NCBI RefSeq assembly: GCF_025994435.1
Contig: NZ_BAQK01000067.1
Location: forward strand, 1 to 64,000
Source: Gluconacetobacter johannae
GTDB taxonomy: Bacteria; Pseudomonadota; Alphaproteobacteria; Acetobacterales; Acetobacteraceae
Direction of reading: 5' to 3'
Length of the DNA stretch: 64,000 nucleotides
Positions within the stretch are counted from its first letter, which is position 1. Every line of letters begins with the position of its first letter. This document shows positions 18,472-28,983 of this stretch, one piece after another. The translations under genes and the position numbers were made by a program. The notes under the pieces are model-generated. The model ran no database searches. It was given only the letters and a program-made list of their open reading frames with translations, and was not told the origin of the DNA.

Positions 18472-20313
18472 TCAGCCTGCGTCCGGGTCGATTTCGCCGC
18501 GCCGCAGGGCCTCCCACGCCAGCAGGCGCGTACGCAGGCTGCTCCAGGCCCGTTCGTCCAGCGTGCCGGTGCACAGGCGCTCGGTATCGGCGCGGATGTC
18601 CTCGCCGAACTGCCGGACATTCAGCAGCGCGTAGAAATGCCACCATTCCTGGCCGACCTCAACGTCCATCAGGCTGTCCGGCGCGCTCACCGACAGCGGC
18701 ATCGGCTGGGTGGCCAGCGCGGCCTCGCGTTCGTCGCGCAGGCCGGCCGCGTCCAGGCCGGCGGCCAGCGCGCCCGCATCCGGCAGGTCGCCGGCGGCCG
18801 CCAGGTCCATCAGCCCGGCGCGCACCCGCGCCAGCCCCGCCGGCAGGTCCAGCCGGCAATAGGCGTCCTCGACCTCCGGCAGCAGGTTCGGATGGCGCAG
18901 CAGGATGGCGGTCAGGATACGCATGCGCTCATGCATCGTCGCCTGCGCGTCCAGCGGCGGGCGTTCCGCGATCCGGACCGGGCGCGGCGCGGCGCCCGCG
19001 CCCTTGCCCCCTCGCCCCCCCTGGCCGGGACGACGGCGGAAGGTCTCGAAGAACCGGTCCAGCAGGGTGCTGCGATATTCCGCCGCCAGCCCCTTGTCGC
19101 CGATCAGGGCGGCGGCCTCGGTCAGGCGGCGACGCAGCGCCGCGCGCTGTTCCGGCCCCGGATCGCGCACGCCTTCGGTCAGCAGGTCGAACAGCACCTC
19201 GCCCACCGGCCGGGCGCCCTCCAGCAGGGTCGCGACCGCCCGCCCGCCCTGGCGGCGCAGCAGGCTGTCCGGGTCCTCGCCCTCCGGCAGGGCGCAGAAG
19301 CGCAGCGTCCGGTTCAGGTCCAGCAGCGGCAGCCCGGTTTCCGCCGCCTTCACCGCCGCGCGCCGCCCGGCCGCGTCGCCGTCGAAGCACAGGACCGGCG
19401 CGGCCGACACCTGCCACAGGGCCTCCATCTGCTCGGGGGTCAGGGCGGTGCCCAGCGGCGCCACGGCGCCGGGAAAGCCGCCCTGGTGCAGGGCGATGAC
19501 GTCCATGTACCCCTCGACCACCACCAGCTCGACCGGCGGCGCTCCCCGTGGGCGGGCCGCCCGCACCGCCGTCCGGGCACGATCGAGTCCGAACAGGGTC
19601 CGCCGCTTGGAAAACAGCGCGGTCTCGGGGCCGTTCAGATATTTCGGCTGCCCGTCGCCCAGGATCCGCCCGCCGAACGACACCAGCGCGCCGCGCCGGT
19701 CGCGAATCGGAAAGGTCACGCGGTTGAAGAACAATTCGCCCTTCGGCCGCCCGTCCTCGTCCAGCCGCATCAGCCCGGCCTCGGCCATCAGGCCGGGCGC
19801 GATGCCCTGCGCCTGCAATTCGGCCAGCACCCCGCCCCGCCCGTCGCCCGACCAGCCCAGGCCGAAACCCGCGATCGTCTCGTCGGTCAGCCCCCGGTCG
19901 CGCAGATAGGCCAGGCCCGCGCGCCCCTCCGGCGCGTGCAGGCGCCGGGCCCACGCGGCCTGCACGGCCTCCAGCACATCGGACAGGGTCCTGGAGCGTT
20001 GCTCGGCCTGGCGCTGGGCGGGGCCGGGGCGCGGCACCTCCAGCCCGGCCTCGCCCGCCAGTTCGGCGACCGCCTCGGGGAACGAACGGCCTTCGCTCTG
20101 CATGACGAAGGAAATGACGTCGCCATGCGCGCCGCAGCCGAAGCAGTGGAAATGATCGTCATAGACATAGAAAGAGGGCGTCTTTTCCCCGTGGAAAGGG
20201 CAGCACGCCTTCCAGTTCCGTCCCGAACGGGCCAGCTTCGTCCGCCGCCCGATCACCGAGGCGATGGGCGTGCGGGCGCGAAGCTCCTCCAGGAAGGCGG
20301 GATCGAGGGCCAA
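18472..20313 (-). CDS. dnaG: DNA primase
   Basis: 613 aa. The zinc finger begins with CCPFHGEKTPSFYVY (about residues 38-52), and its second cysteine pair is in HCFGCGAHGD. The Toprim catalytic core has VVEGYMDVIALHQGG (about residue 265) and CFDGDAAGRRAA. The C-terminal third is the helicase-binding domain. I chose TTG 20313, giving MALDPAFLEELRARTPIA, which matches usual DnaG N-termini and sits 7 bp after the yqeY stop. ATG 20367 is in frame but would overlap yqeY by 47 bp and add residues that look unrelated. Co-transcribed with yqeY and probably rpoD. Confidence 0.95.
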   Translation of the reverse strand: MALDPAFLEELRARTPIASVIGRRTKLARSGRNWKACCPFHGEKTPSFYVYDDHFHCFGCGAHGDVISFVMQSEGRSFPEAVAELAGEAGLEVPRPGPAQRQAEQRSRTLSDVLEAVQAAWARRLHAPEGRAGLAYLRDRGLTDETIAGFGLGWSGDGRGGVLAELQAQGIAPGLMAEAGLMRLDEDGRPKGELFFNRVTFPIRDRRGALVSFGGRILGDGQPKYLNGPETALFSKRRTLFGLDRARTAVRAARPRGAPPVELVVVEGYMDVIALHQGGFPGAVAPLGTALTPEQMEALWQVSAAPVLCFDGDAAGRRAAVKAAETGLPLLDLNRTLRFCALPEGEDPDSLLRRQGGRAVATLLEGARPVGEVLFDLLTEGVRDPGPEQRAALRRRLTEAAALIGDKGLAAEYRSTLLDRFFETFRRRPGQGGRGGKGAGAAPRPVRIAERPPLDAQATMHERMRILTAILLRHPNLLPEVEDAYCRLDLPAGLARVRAGLMDLAAAGDLPDAGALAAGLDAAGLRDEREAALATQPMPLSVSAPDSLMDVEVGQEWWHFYALLNVRQFGEDIRADTERLCTGTLDERAWSSLRTRLLAWEALRRGEIDPDAG

Positions 20314-20320
20314 GGCCGCG

Positions 20321-20779
20321 TCAGGCGGCCAGCAGGGACTTGACCACCGCGCTGGCGCGGCCGGCATCCAGCACCGCGCCGAAACGGGTCTTCAGCTCGG
20401 CCATGACGCGGCCCATGTCCTTCATGCCCGTGGCGCCCACGCCGGCGATCGCCTCGCGCGCCGCCGCCTCCAGCGTCGCCGCATCCAGTTCGGCCGGCAG
20501 GTAGGCGCGGATCGTCGCGATCTCGGCCTCCTCCTTCTCGGCCAGTTCGGCCCGGCCGCCCTGGCGGTACAGCGTGGCCGATTCGACGCGCGACTTAATC
20601 ATGCCGCGCAGGGCGGCCACCACCTCGTCATCGTCGATTTTGTCCACACCACGGGGCCGGGCGGCGATGTCGGCATCCTTTATTTTCGCCGAAATCATCC
20701 GCAGCGTGCCGACGCGCCCGGCGTCACCCGCCTTCATCGCCGCCTTGAGGTCATCCATGAAACGCGCGCGCAGCGACAT
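20321..20779 (-). CDS. yqeY: GatB/YqeY domain protein
   Basis: 152 aa, full length for the family. It starts MSLRARFMDDLKAAMKAGD and contains the YqeY core with ARPRGVDKIDDDEVVAALRG and the tail-like domain of GatB (VMAELKTRFGAVLDAGRAS). The precise role is unknown; the fold resembles the tRNA-binding tail of the amidotransferase subunit GatB. ATG 20779 follows AGGAGA and is supported by family length; the open frame upstream crosses the divergent promoter region and is not real. It opens the yqeY-dnaG-rpoD series and is divergent from carA, with 148 bp between the starts. Confidence 0.93.
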   Translation of the reverse strand: MSLRARFMDDLKAAMKAGDAGRVGTLRMISAKIKDADIAARPRGVDKIDDDEVVAALRGMIKSRVESATLYRQGGRAELAEKEEAEIATIRAYLPAELDAATLEAAAREAIAGVGATGMKDMGRVMAELKTRFGAVLDAGRASAVVKSLLAA

Positions 20780-20826
20780 GATCCCGTATCTCCTGCAAAT
20801 CCGGCGGCCGGTGGGACCGCCCGCGC

Positions 20827-20839
20827 GGAATATTCTTCC
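20827..20839. promoter_or_regulatory. Operator-like inverted repeat, site 1 (yqeY/carA divergent region)
   Basis: GGAA-TATTC-TTCC, 48 bp upstream of the yqeY start. It has the same half-sites and five-base spacer as site 2 at 20863-20879, including the shared ATTC/TTTC spacer end. Possible binding site for the helix-turn-helix domain encoded at the front of the carA frame. Confidence 0.5.
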
Positions 20840-20862
20840 CACATCTTCCGTCCGAAACCGGG

Positions 20863-20879
20863 TGGGAATTTTCTTCCCA
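20863..20879. promoter_or_regulatory. Operator-like inverted repeat, site 2
   Basis: TGGGAA-TTTTC-TTCCCA, a perfect 6-bp inverted repeat with a five-base spacer. It ends just upstream of where a -35 box would lie for the GATAAT at 20902-20907. It is the best of the three related sites between yqeY and carA. Confidence 0.55.
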
Positions 20880-20901
20880 GCCCCTCCGGACGCTGGTAGG
20901 A

Positions 20902-20907
20902 GATAAT
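20902..20907 (+). promoter_or_regulatory. Possible -10 box of carA
   Basis: GATAAT is 20 bp upstream of the first carA start and differs from the sigma-70 -10 consensus at one base. No good -35 box is seen at the right distance, which would fit a promoter needing an activator or simply a weak match. Confidence 0.4.
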
Positions 20908-20914
20908 CCCGGAA

Positions 20915-20927
20915 GGAAAAATTCTCC
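20915..20927. promoter_or_regulatory. Operator-like inverted repeat, site 3, abutting the first carA start
   Basis: GGAA-AAATT-CTCC directly before ATG 20928. Read on the other strand it is GGAG-AATTT-TTCC, one half-site base away from sites 1 and 2, with the same five-base spacer. Binding here would cover the transcription start or the ribosome binding site. Confidence 0.45.
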
Positions 20928-22334
20928 ATGCCGATGACGGTTGAAAACATCATTGAACGCCTGGGCGGCGCGGACAACGCGGCCCGCCTGGCCGGCGTCA
21001 GCACCGAAGCCATCCGCAAATGGCGACAGGCCCGTGCGATTCCACCCAAGCACTGGACGGTCATCCTGCGCCAGACCGGCCTGGCCCTTTCCGACCTGCA
21101 ACCCGACAGCGCGTCCGACCGAGCGGAGACCCAGATGACTGCCTCCCCCCCTTCCGCCCCCAGCGCCGCGCCGCCGGCCGGCGCCACCGCCGCCCTGGTC
21201 CTGGCGGACGGCACCGTCCTGTGGGGGCGCGGATTCGGCGCGCACACACCCGCCCAGGGCGCCGCGATCGGCGAGCTGTGCTTTTCCACCGGCATGACGG
21301 GGTATCAGGAAACACTGACCGACCCGTCGTTCGCCGGCCAGATCATCACCTTCACCTTCCCCCATATCGGCAATGTCGGCACCAATGACGAGGACGACGA
21401 GGCCGCGCGCATCGCCGCCCGGGGCCTGGTGGTCAAGCAGGACCTGACCGAACCCGCAAGTTGGCGCGCCGCCCGGCCGCTCGGCGCCTGGCTGGCCACG
21501 CAGGGGGTGCCGGGCATCTGCGGCGTCGATACCCGCGCCCTCACCCTGCGCCTGCGCGCCGGCGGACCGCAGACCGCCATCCTGGCCTATCCCGCCGACG
21601 GTCTGTTCGACCTGGACGACCTGCGCGCGCGGGCCGTCGCCTGGCCGGGGCTGGAGGGCATGGACCTGGCGAAGGACGTCACCTGCGCCGCCGCCTATTC
21701 CTGGGACCAGGGCACCTGGACCTGGCCGCACGGCACGCAGGCGCCGCCCGCGCGTCGCCGCCGCGTCGTCGCGGTCGATTACGGGGCCAAGCGCAACATC
21801 CTGCGCTGCCTGGTCAGCGCCGGATGCGACGTGACCATCGTCCCGGCCACCGCGACGGCAGCGGAAATCCTGTCCCACGACCCCGAGGGCGTGTTCCTGT
21901 CGAACGGCCCCGGCGACCCGGCGGCGACCGCCGCATACGCCGTGCCGGCCATCCGGGGCGTGCTGGACGCCGGCAAGCCGGTCTTCGGCATCTGCCTGGG
22001 CCACCAGCTTCTGGCCCTGGCGCTGGGCGCACGGACCTACAAGCTGGCGCGCGGCCATCGCGGCGCCACCCAGCCGGTCAAGGACCTGTCCACCGGCCGG
22101 GTGGAGATCACCAGCCAGAACCACGGCTTCGCAGTGGACGAGGCCAGCCTGCCCGAAGGCGTGCGCGTGACGCACACCAGCCTGTTCGACGGATCGAACG
22201 AAGGCCTCGCCTCGGACCGGCTGCCGGCTTTCTCGGTCCAGTACCACCCCGAGGCCAGCCCCGGCCCGTCGGACAGTTTCTACCTGTTCGAACGCTTCGT
22301 CGCCCTGATCGACCGCACCACCCCGACCGCCTGA
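20928..22334 (+). CDS. carA: Carbamoyl-phosphate synthase small (glutaminase) subunit with N-terminal helix-turn-helix extension
   Basis: 468 aa from ATG 20928. Residues 1-65 form a small helix-turn-helix unit (AARLAGVSTEAIRKWRQAR near residues 21-39) of Cro/YdaS type. After a proline/alanine linker comes normal CarA: the small-subunit N-terminal domain (GTVLWGRGFGAHTPAQGAAI) and a class I glutamine amidotransferase with the nucleophile in GICLGHQLLALALG and the His/Glu pair in VQYHPEASPGPSD. CarA releases ammonia from glutamine for CarB, feeding pyrimidine and arginine synthesis. An internal ATG at 21135 (MTASPPSAP) has GGAG about 10 bp upstream and would give a 399-aa CarA of usual size. 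So the extension may be a fusion, or a separate reading in frame with the enzyme; no stop separates them. Confidence 0.93.
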   Translation: MPMTVENIIERLGGADNAARLAGVSTEAIRKWRQARAIPPKHWTVILRQTGLALSDLQPDSASDRAETQMTASPPSAPSAAPPAGATAALVLADGTVLWGRGFGAHTPAQGAAIGELCFSTGMTGYQETLTDPSFAGQIITFTFPHIGNVGTNDEDDEAARIAARGLVVKQDLTEPASWRAARPLGAWLATQGVPGICGVDTRALTLRLRAGGPQTAILAYPADGLFDLDDLRARAVAWPGLEGMDLAKDVTCAAAYSWDQGTWTWPHGTQAPPARRRRVVAVDYGAKRNILRCLVSAGCDVTIVPATATAAEILSHDPEGVFLSNGPGDPAATAAYAVPAIRGVLDAGKPVFGICLGHQLLALALGARTYKLARGHRGATQPVKDLSTGRVEITSQNHGFAVDEASLPEGVRVTHTSLFDGSNEGLASDRLPAFSVQYHPEASPGPSDSFYLFERFVALIDRTTPTA

Positions 22335-22345
22335 AAGCCGAGCCC

Positions 22346-25600
<3,255 letters not shown>

Positions 25601-25613
25601 GCGTACCGCACCG

Positions 25614-25655
25614 ACGCCGGGGCGGGGACCGGTCCTCCGGCCCCTGCCCCGGCGT
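25614..25655 (+). terminator. Hairpin after carB, likely transcription end
   Basis: A 19-bp stem (25614-25632 with 25637-25655, four-base loop) with one mismatch and one G-T pair, starting 13 bp after the carB stop. There is no U-tract behind it, so it is either a U-less intrinsic terminator or a transcript-stabilising hairpin. Confidence 0.6.
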
Positions 25656-25694
25656 GCTCGGTCTATGCGGGATGCTCTTGTGGCAATTTTTCAA

Positions 25695-25712
25695 GTCAGT
25701 CGCATGACTGAC
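25695..25712. promoter_or_regulatory. Perfect inverted repeat upstream of greA
   Basis: GTCAGTC-GCAT-GACTGAC, a 7-bp perfect inverted repeat, 19 bp before the greA start. It could be an operator or a leader hairpin. The partner protein is not known. Confidence 0.4.
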
Positions 25713-25731
25713 CTTCACCCGGGGATGCGCC

Positions 25732-26205
25732 TTGCAGAAATTTCCGATGACAGGCAAAGGCCTGCAGCGGCTGGAAGAAGAACTTCGCAGGCTCAAGAGT
25801 GAGGAACGCCCGGCCATCATCCGTGCGATCGCGGAAGCACGCAGCCATGGCGACCTGTCCGAAAACGCCGAATACCACGCCGCGCGCGAACGCCAGTCCT
25901 TCACCGAGGGCCGCATCCTCGAACTGGAGGACATCGTCTCGGCCGCCGAGGTGATCGACCCGGCGACCCTGTCGGGCGACCAGGTGAAATTCGGCGCCCA
26001 GGTCAGCCTGGTCGATGAGGAAACCGACAAGGAAGCGACCTACCAGATCGTCGGCGTGCACGAGGCCGACATCAAGCAGGGCCTGCTGTCCATTTCCTCG
26101 CCGCTGGCCAAGTCCCTGATCGGCAAGCGGATCGGTGATTCGGTGTCCGTCCCGGCCCCCGGCGGGGATCGAACCTACGAGATCCTGGCCGTCACCTACG
26201 GCTGA
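25732..26205 (+). CDS. greA: Transcript cleavage factor GreA
   Basis: 157 aa, the family length. It rescues backtracked RNA polymerase by stimulating transcript cleavage. The N-terminal coiled coil carries the acidic tip in HGDLSENAEYHAARERQSF (about residues 40-58). The C-terminal domain includes ISSPLAKSLIGKRIGDSVSV (about residues 121-140). TTG 25732 (MQKFPMTGKGLQRLEEEL) is chosen because the residues before the in-frame ATG 25747 are conserved in alphaproteobacterial GreA. It is 131 bp after carB and 27 bp before the threonine ammonia-lyase gene. Confidence 0.96.
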   Translation: MQKFPMTGKGLQRLEEELRRLKSEERPAIIRAIAEARSHGDLSENAEYHAARERQSFTEGRILELEDIVSAAEVIDPATLSGDQVKFGAQVSLVDEETDKEATYQIVGVHEADIKQGLLSISSPLAKSLIGKRIGDSVSVPAPGGDRTYEILAVTYG

Positions 26206-26232
26206 GGACACGGACAAGGCAATGCTGGGGAC

Positions 26233-27435
26233 ATGGGCATGATTACCCTGGACGACGTTCGCGCGGCCGCGTCCCGCATCGAGGGGCGCATCCTGCGGAC
26301 GCCCACCGTGCCGTCGCACGCCCTGTCGAAGGCGACGGGCGCGGATGTCGTGCTCAAGCTCGACAACCTGCAGGCGGTGGGGTCGTTCAAGGAACGCGGC
26401 GCCGCCAACAAGCTGGCGCTGCTGACCCCGGCCGAGCGCGAACGCGGCGTCATCACCGTCTCCGCCGGCAACCACGCCCAGGGCGTGGCCCGCCACGCCG
26501 CCCTGCTGGGGATCGACGCGGTGATCGTGATGCCGCGCTTCACCCCGGCCGCCAAGGTGACGCGCACCGCCGCCTGGGGCGCGCGCGTGGTGCTGGAAGG
26601 CAGCAGCTTCGCCGAGGCCACGGCCCACGCCAACGCCCTGTGCCAGCGCGAGGGACGCGTGTTCGTCCACCCGTATGACGATCCGGCGGTCATGGCCGGC
26701 CAGGGCACCTTCGCGCTGGAGCTGTTCGAGGATGCCGGGCCGCTGGACATGTTCGTCGGCCCGATCGGCGGCGGCGGCCTGCTGTCGGGCTGCGCGGTCG
26801 CGGCGGCCGCCCTTCGGCCGGGCATGGACATCGTGGGCGTGCAGGTCGAAAGCCATTCGTCCCTGTCCGCCTTTCCCGGCGACGAGGTCATGCCGCCCGG
26901 CGGCGCCACCATCGCCGAGGGCATCGCCGTCCTGCAGATCGGCCGCCAGCCGCTAGAGGTCATCCGCCAGCATGTCTCGCGCGTGCTGGTGGTGCCCGAA
27001 CGCGCGGTCGAGGACGCGATCACGCTGATGGCCGAGGGCGCCAAGCAGGTCAGCGAGGGCGCGGGCGCCACCGCGCTGGCGGCCGTGCTGACCTATCCGG
27101 AACTGTTCCAGGGCAAACGGGTCGCCCTGCCGGTGACCGGCGGCAATATCGACAGCCGCATCCTGGCCAACACCCTGCTGCGCTCGCTGCTGCGCGACGG
27201 GCGGCTGCTGTGCCTGAAGATGGAAATCCCCGACCGGCCGGGCATCCTGGCCGATATCTCGCGCACCATCGGCGAGGCCGGGGGCAACATCATCGAGGTC
27301 TCGCACCAGCGCCTGTTCACCGCCCCCAGCGTCCAGGCGGCGGAACTGGAAGTGATGATCGAAGCCCGCGACCCGTCGCACGCCCTCGATATCATGGGCG
27401 AGCTGTCGAAGACCTACATCGTCCGACGGGTCTGA
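26233..27435 (+). CDS. ilvA: Threonine ammonia-lyase (PLP-dependent) with one ACT domain
   Basis: 400 aa. Deaminates threonine to 2-oxobutanoate, which feeds isoleucine synthesis or catabolism. The PLP lysine is in VGSFKERGAANKLALL (about residues 48-63), and the glycine-rich phosphate site GPIGGGGLLSGCAVAAAA is near residue 178. A single ACT domain from about residue 325 (LKMEIPDRPGILADISRTIG) suggests amino acid control. The length and single ACT domain match the shorter class of threonine dehydratase rather than the 500-aa E. coli IlvA with two regulatory repeats. The start can be ATG 26233 or ATG 26239. It converges with the dodecin gene. Confidence 0.92.
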   Translation: MGMITLDDVRAAASRIEGRILRTPTVPSHALSKATGADVVLKLDNLQAVGSFKERGAANKLALLTPAERERGVITVSAGNHAQGVARHAALLGIDAVIVMPRFTPAAKVTRTAAWGARVVLEGSSFAEATAHANALCQREGRVFVHPYDDPAVMAGQGTFALELFEDAGPLDMFVGPIGGGGLLSGCAVAAAALRPGMDIVGVQVESHSSLSAFPGDEVMPPGGATIAEGIAVLQIGRQPLEVIRQHVSRVLVVPERAVEDAITLMAEGAKQVSEGAGATALAAVLTYPELFQGKRVALPVTGGNIDSRILANTLLRSLLRDGRLLCLKMEIPDRPGILADISRTIGEAGGNIIEVSHQRLFTAPSVQAAELEVMIEARDPSHALDIMGELSKTYIVRRV

Positions 27436-27470
27436 AACGCGGGGCGCCGCCCGCCTGCCTGGCCGCCCGC

Positions 27471-27683
27471 TCAGGTTTCGTCGAGGGTAAAGCCCACCTT
27501 CAGCGTGACCTGATAATGGCTGACCTTGCCATCGACGACATGGCCGCGCGTTCCCACCACCTCGAACCAGCGCAGGGAATGCAGCGTCTCGGACGCGCGG
27601 GCCAGGGCGTTGGAAATCGCGCCCTCGATCGTGTCGGGCGACGACCCGACCAGTTCGAGAACCTTATAGACATGGCCGGACAT
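27471..27683 (-). CDS. Dodecin (flavin storage protein)
   Basis: 70 aa, the length of dodecins, which form hollow 12-subunit shells that bind flavins in pairs. The whole protein matches: MSGHVYKVLELVGSSPDTIE at the start, then SETLHSLRWFEVVGTRGHVV with the conserved tryptophan that stacks on the flavin, and ending in VSHYQVTLKVGFTLDE. ATG 27683 follows GGGAG at a good distance. The neighbours upp and msrB on the same strand have no obvious functional tie; the 67-bp gap to upp could hold its own promoter. Confidence 0.93.
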   Translation of the reverse strand: MSGHVYKVLELVGSSPDTIEGAISNALARASETLHSLRWFEVVGTRGHVVDGKVSHYQVTLKVGFTLDET

Positions 27684-27750
27684 CGTTTTTCTCCCCCGAT
27701 CCTGTGGAACGGGAAACGATGCCCGGCGGCGCCGGTTCCGGCGCGGCTGC

Positions 27751-28404
27751 CTATTTGGTGCCGAACAGGCGGTCGCCGGCATCGCCCAGGCCGGGGCGGA
27801 TATAGCCGTGATCGTCCAGTTCGCGATCGATCGAACAGGTGACGATCTTCACGTCCGGATGCGCCTTCGACAGGAACGCCACCCCTTCGGGGGCCGCCAG
27901 CAGGCAGACGAACACCAGTTGCCGGGCGCCCGCGTGCTTCAGCCGGTCGATCGCGGCGGCGGCGCTGTGCCCGGTCGCCAGCATCGGATCGACGACGATG
28001 CAGACGCGCTCGCCGATATCCTCGGGCAGCTTCATGTAGTATTCGACCGGCTCCAGCGTCGCCGGATCGCGGAACAGGCCGATATGCCCCACGCGGGCGG
28101 CGGGCACCAGGTCGAGCATCCCGTCCAGGATCCCGTTGCCGGCCCGCAGGATCGACACCAGGCAAAGCTTCTTGCCCGACAGCAGATGCCCGTGGGTCCA
28201 TTCCAGCGGCGTTTCGATTTCCACCGTTTCCAGCGGCAGGTCGCGCGTGGCCTCATAGGCCATCAGCAGGCTGAGTTCCCGCGTCAGGCGCCGGAACCCC
28301 GCCGTGGAGGTCTCCTTCTGGCGCAGGCGCGTCAGCTTGTGCTGGACGAGCGGATGGTCGAGCACGACCACGGAGGAAGGGTGGGATGTCTTTCGTTCGG
28401 TCAT
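27751..28404 (-). CDS. upp: Uracil phosphoribosyltransferase
   Basis: 217 aa. Salvages uracil to UMP using PRPP. It opens with HPSSVVVLDHPLVQHKLTRL, as usual for Upp. The PRPP-binding motif is VDPMLATGHSAAAAIDRL (near residue 138), and the C-terminal uracil site shows YIRPGLGDAGDRLFGTK. It is the salvage counterpart to the carAB de novo genes 2 kb upstream, but transcribed separately. Confidence 0.96.
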   Translation of the reverse strand: MTERKTSHPSSVVVLDHPLVQHKLTRLRQKETSTAGFRRLTRELSLLMAYEATRDLPLETVEIETPLEWTHGHLLSGKKLCLVSILRAGNGILDGMLDLVPAARVGHIGLFRDPATLEPVEYYMKLPEDIGERVCIVVDPMLATGHSAAAAIDRLKHAGARQLVFVCLLAAPEGVAFLSKAHPDVKIVTCSIDRELDDHGYIRPGLGDAGDRLFGTK

Positions 28405-28453
28405 GGCACCCCTTCTAGATCAGGCCGGGCGGCACGGCTATTGCGTATCCGGG

Positions 28454-28849
28454 CTATTGCGTATCGGGTACGAAATCAAGCGCCACGCCGTTCATGCAGT
28501 AACGCTGCCCGGTCGGACGCGGCCCGTCGGGAAAGACATGGCCCAGATGCCCCTTGCAGGACGCGCAATGCACCTCGACGCGGACCATGCCGTGGCTGGT
28601 GTCCACCGTGGTCTCGACCGCCCCCGGCAGCGCGTCGAAATAGGATGGCCAGCCGCTGCCGCTTTCATACTTGGTTTCGGACCGGAACAGCGGCGTCCCG
28701 CAGGCCGCGCACCGGTACAGGCCGGCACGCTTCTCATCGTTCAGGGGGCTGGAGCCCGGACGTTCGGTCCCGTGCTCGCGCATCACGCGAACCTGCTCGG
28801 GCGTCAGGACGGCGCATCCCGCGCCGCAGCCCGGCTTATCCTGTTCCAT
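28454..28849 (-). CDS. msrB: Peptide-methionine (R)-S-oxide reductase MsrB
   Basis: 131 aa. Repairs R-methionine sulfoxide in proteins. It has two zinc-binding CxxC pairs (YRCAACGTPLF near residue 50 and VHCASCKGHLGHVF near residue 95), the substrate segment YESGSGWPSYFD, and the catalytic cysteine in RYCMNGVALDF near the end. ATG 28849 (MEQDKPGCGAGC) is chosen; the frame is open for 40 more codons into the divergent gpmI region, with no conserved content. The stop codon lies inside a 14-bp sequence that is repeated directly after it (28436-28449 and 28452-28465). No signal peptide, so cytoplasmic. Confidence 0.95.
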   Translation of the reverse strand: MEQDKPGCGAGCAVLTPEQVRVMREHGTERPGSSPLNDEKRAGLYRCAACGTPLFRSETKYESGSGWPSYFDALPGAVETTVDTSHGMVRVEVHCASCKGHLGHVFPDGPRPTGQRYCMNGVALDFVPDTQ

Positions 28850-28983
28850 CTGCCTGTCTCCCGCATGGTCGGTGGAAAAATGGCGGGCATCCACCACCCA
28901 TCGCACGTTTGTATCGACAAGACATTTCGCAAGTCCGTCGTTTGGTGCCATCATGGACGACAAAATCACGGGAGAGAATACCC

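Noticed and set aside
20780..21295. In-frame upstream extension of YqeY
   Set aside because: It would cross the divergent promoter region and the carA start; the family length fits ATG 20779.
27808..28983. In-frame upstream extension of GpmI
   Set aside because: It is antisense to upp and msrB; the mutase fold and a good ribosome binding site begin at 28984.
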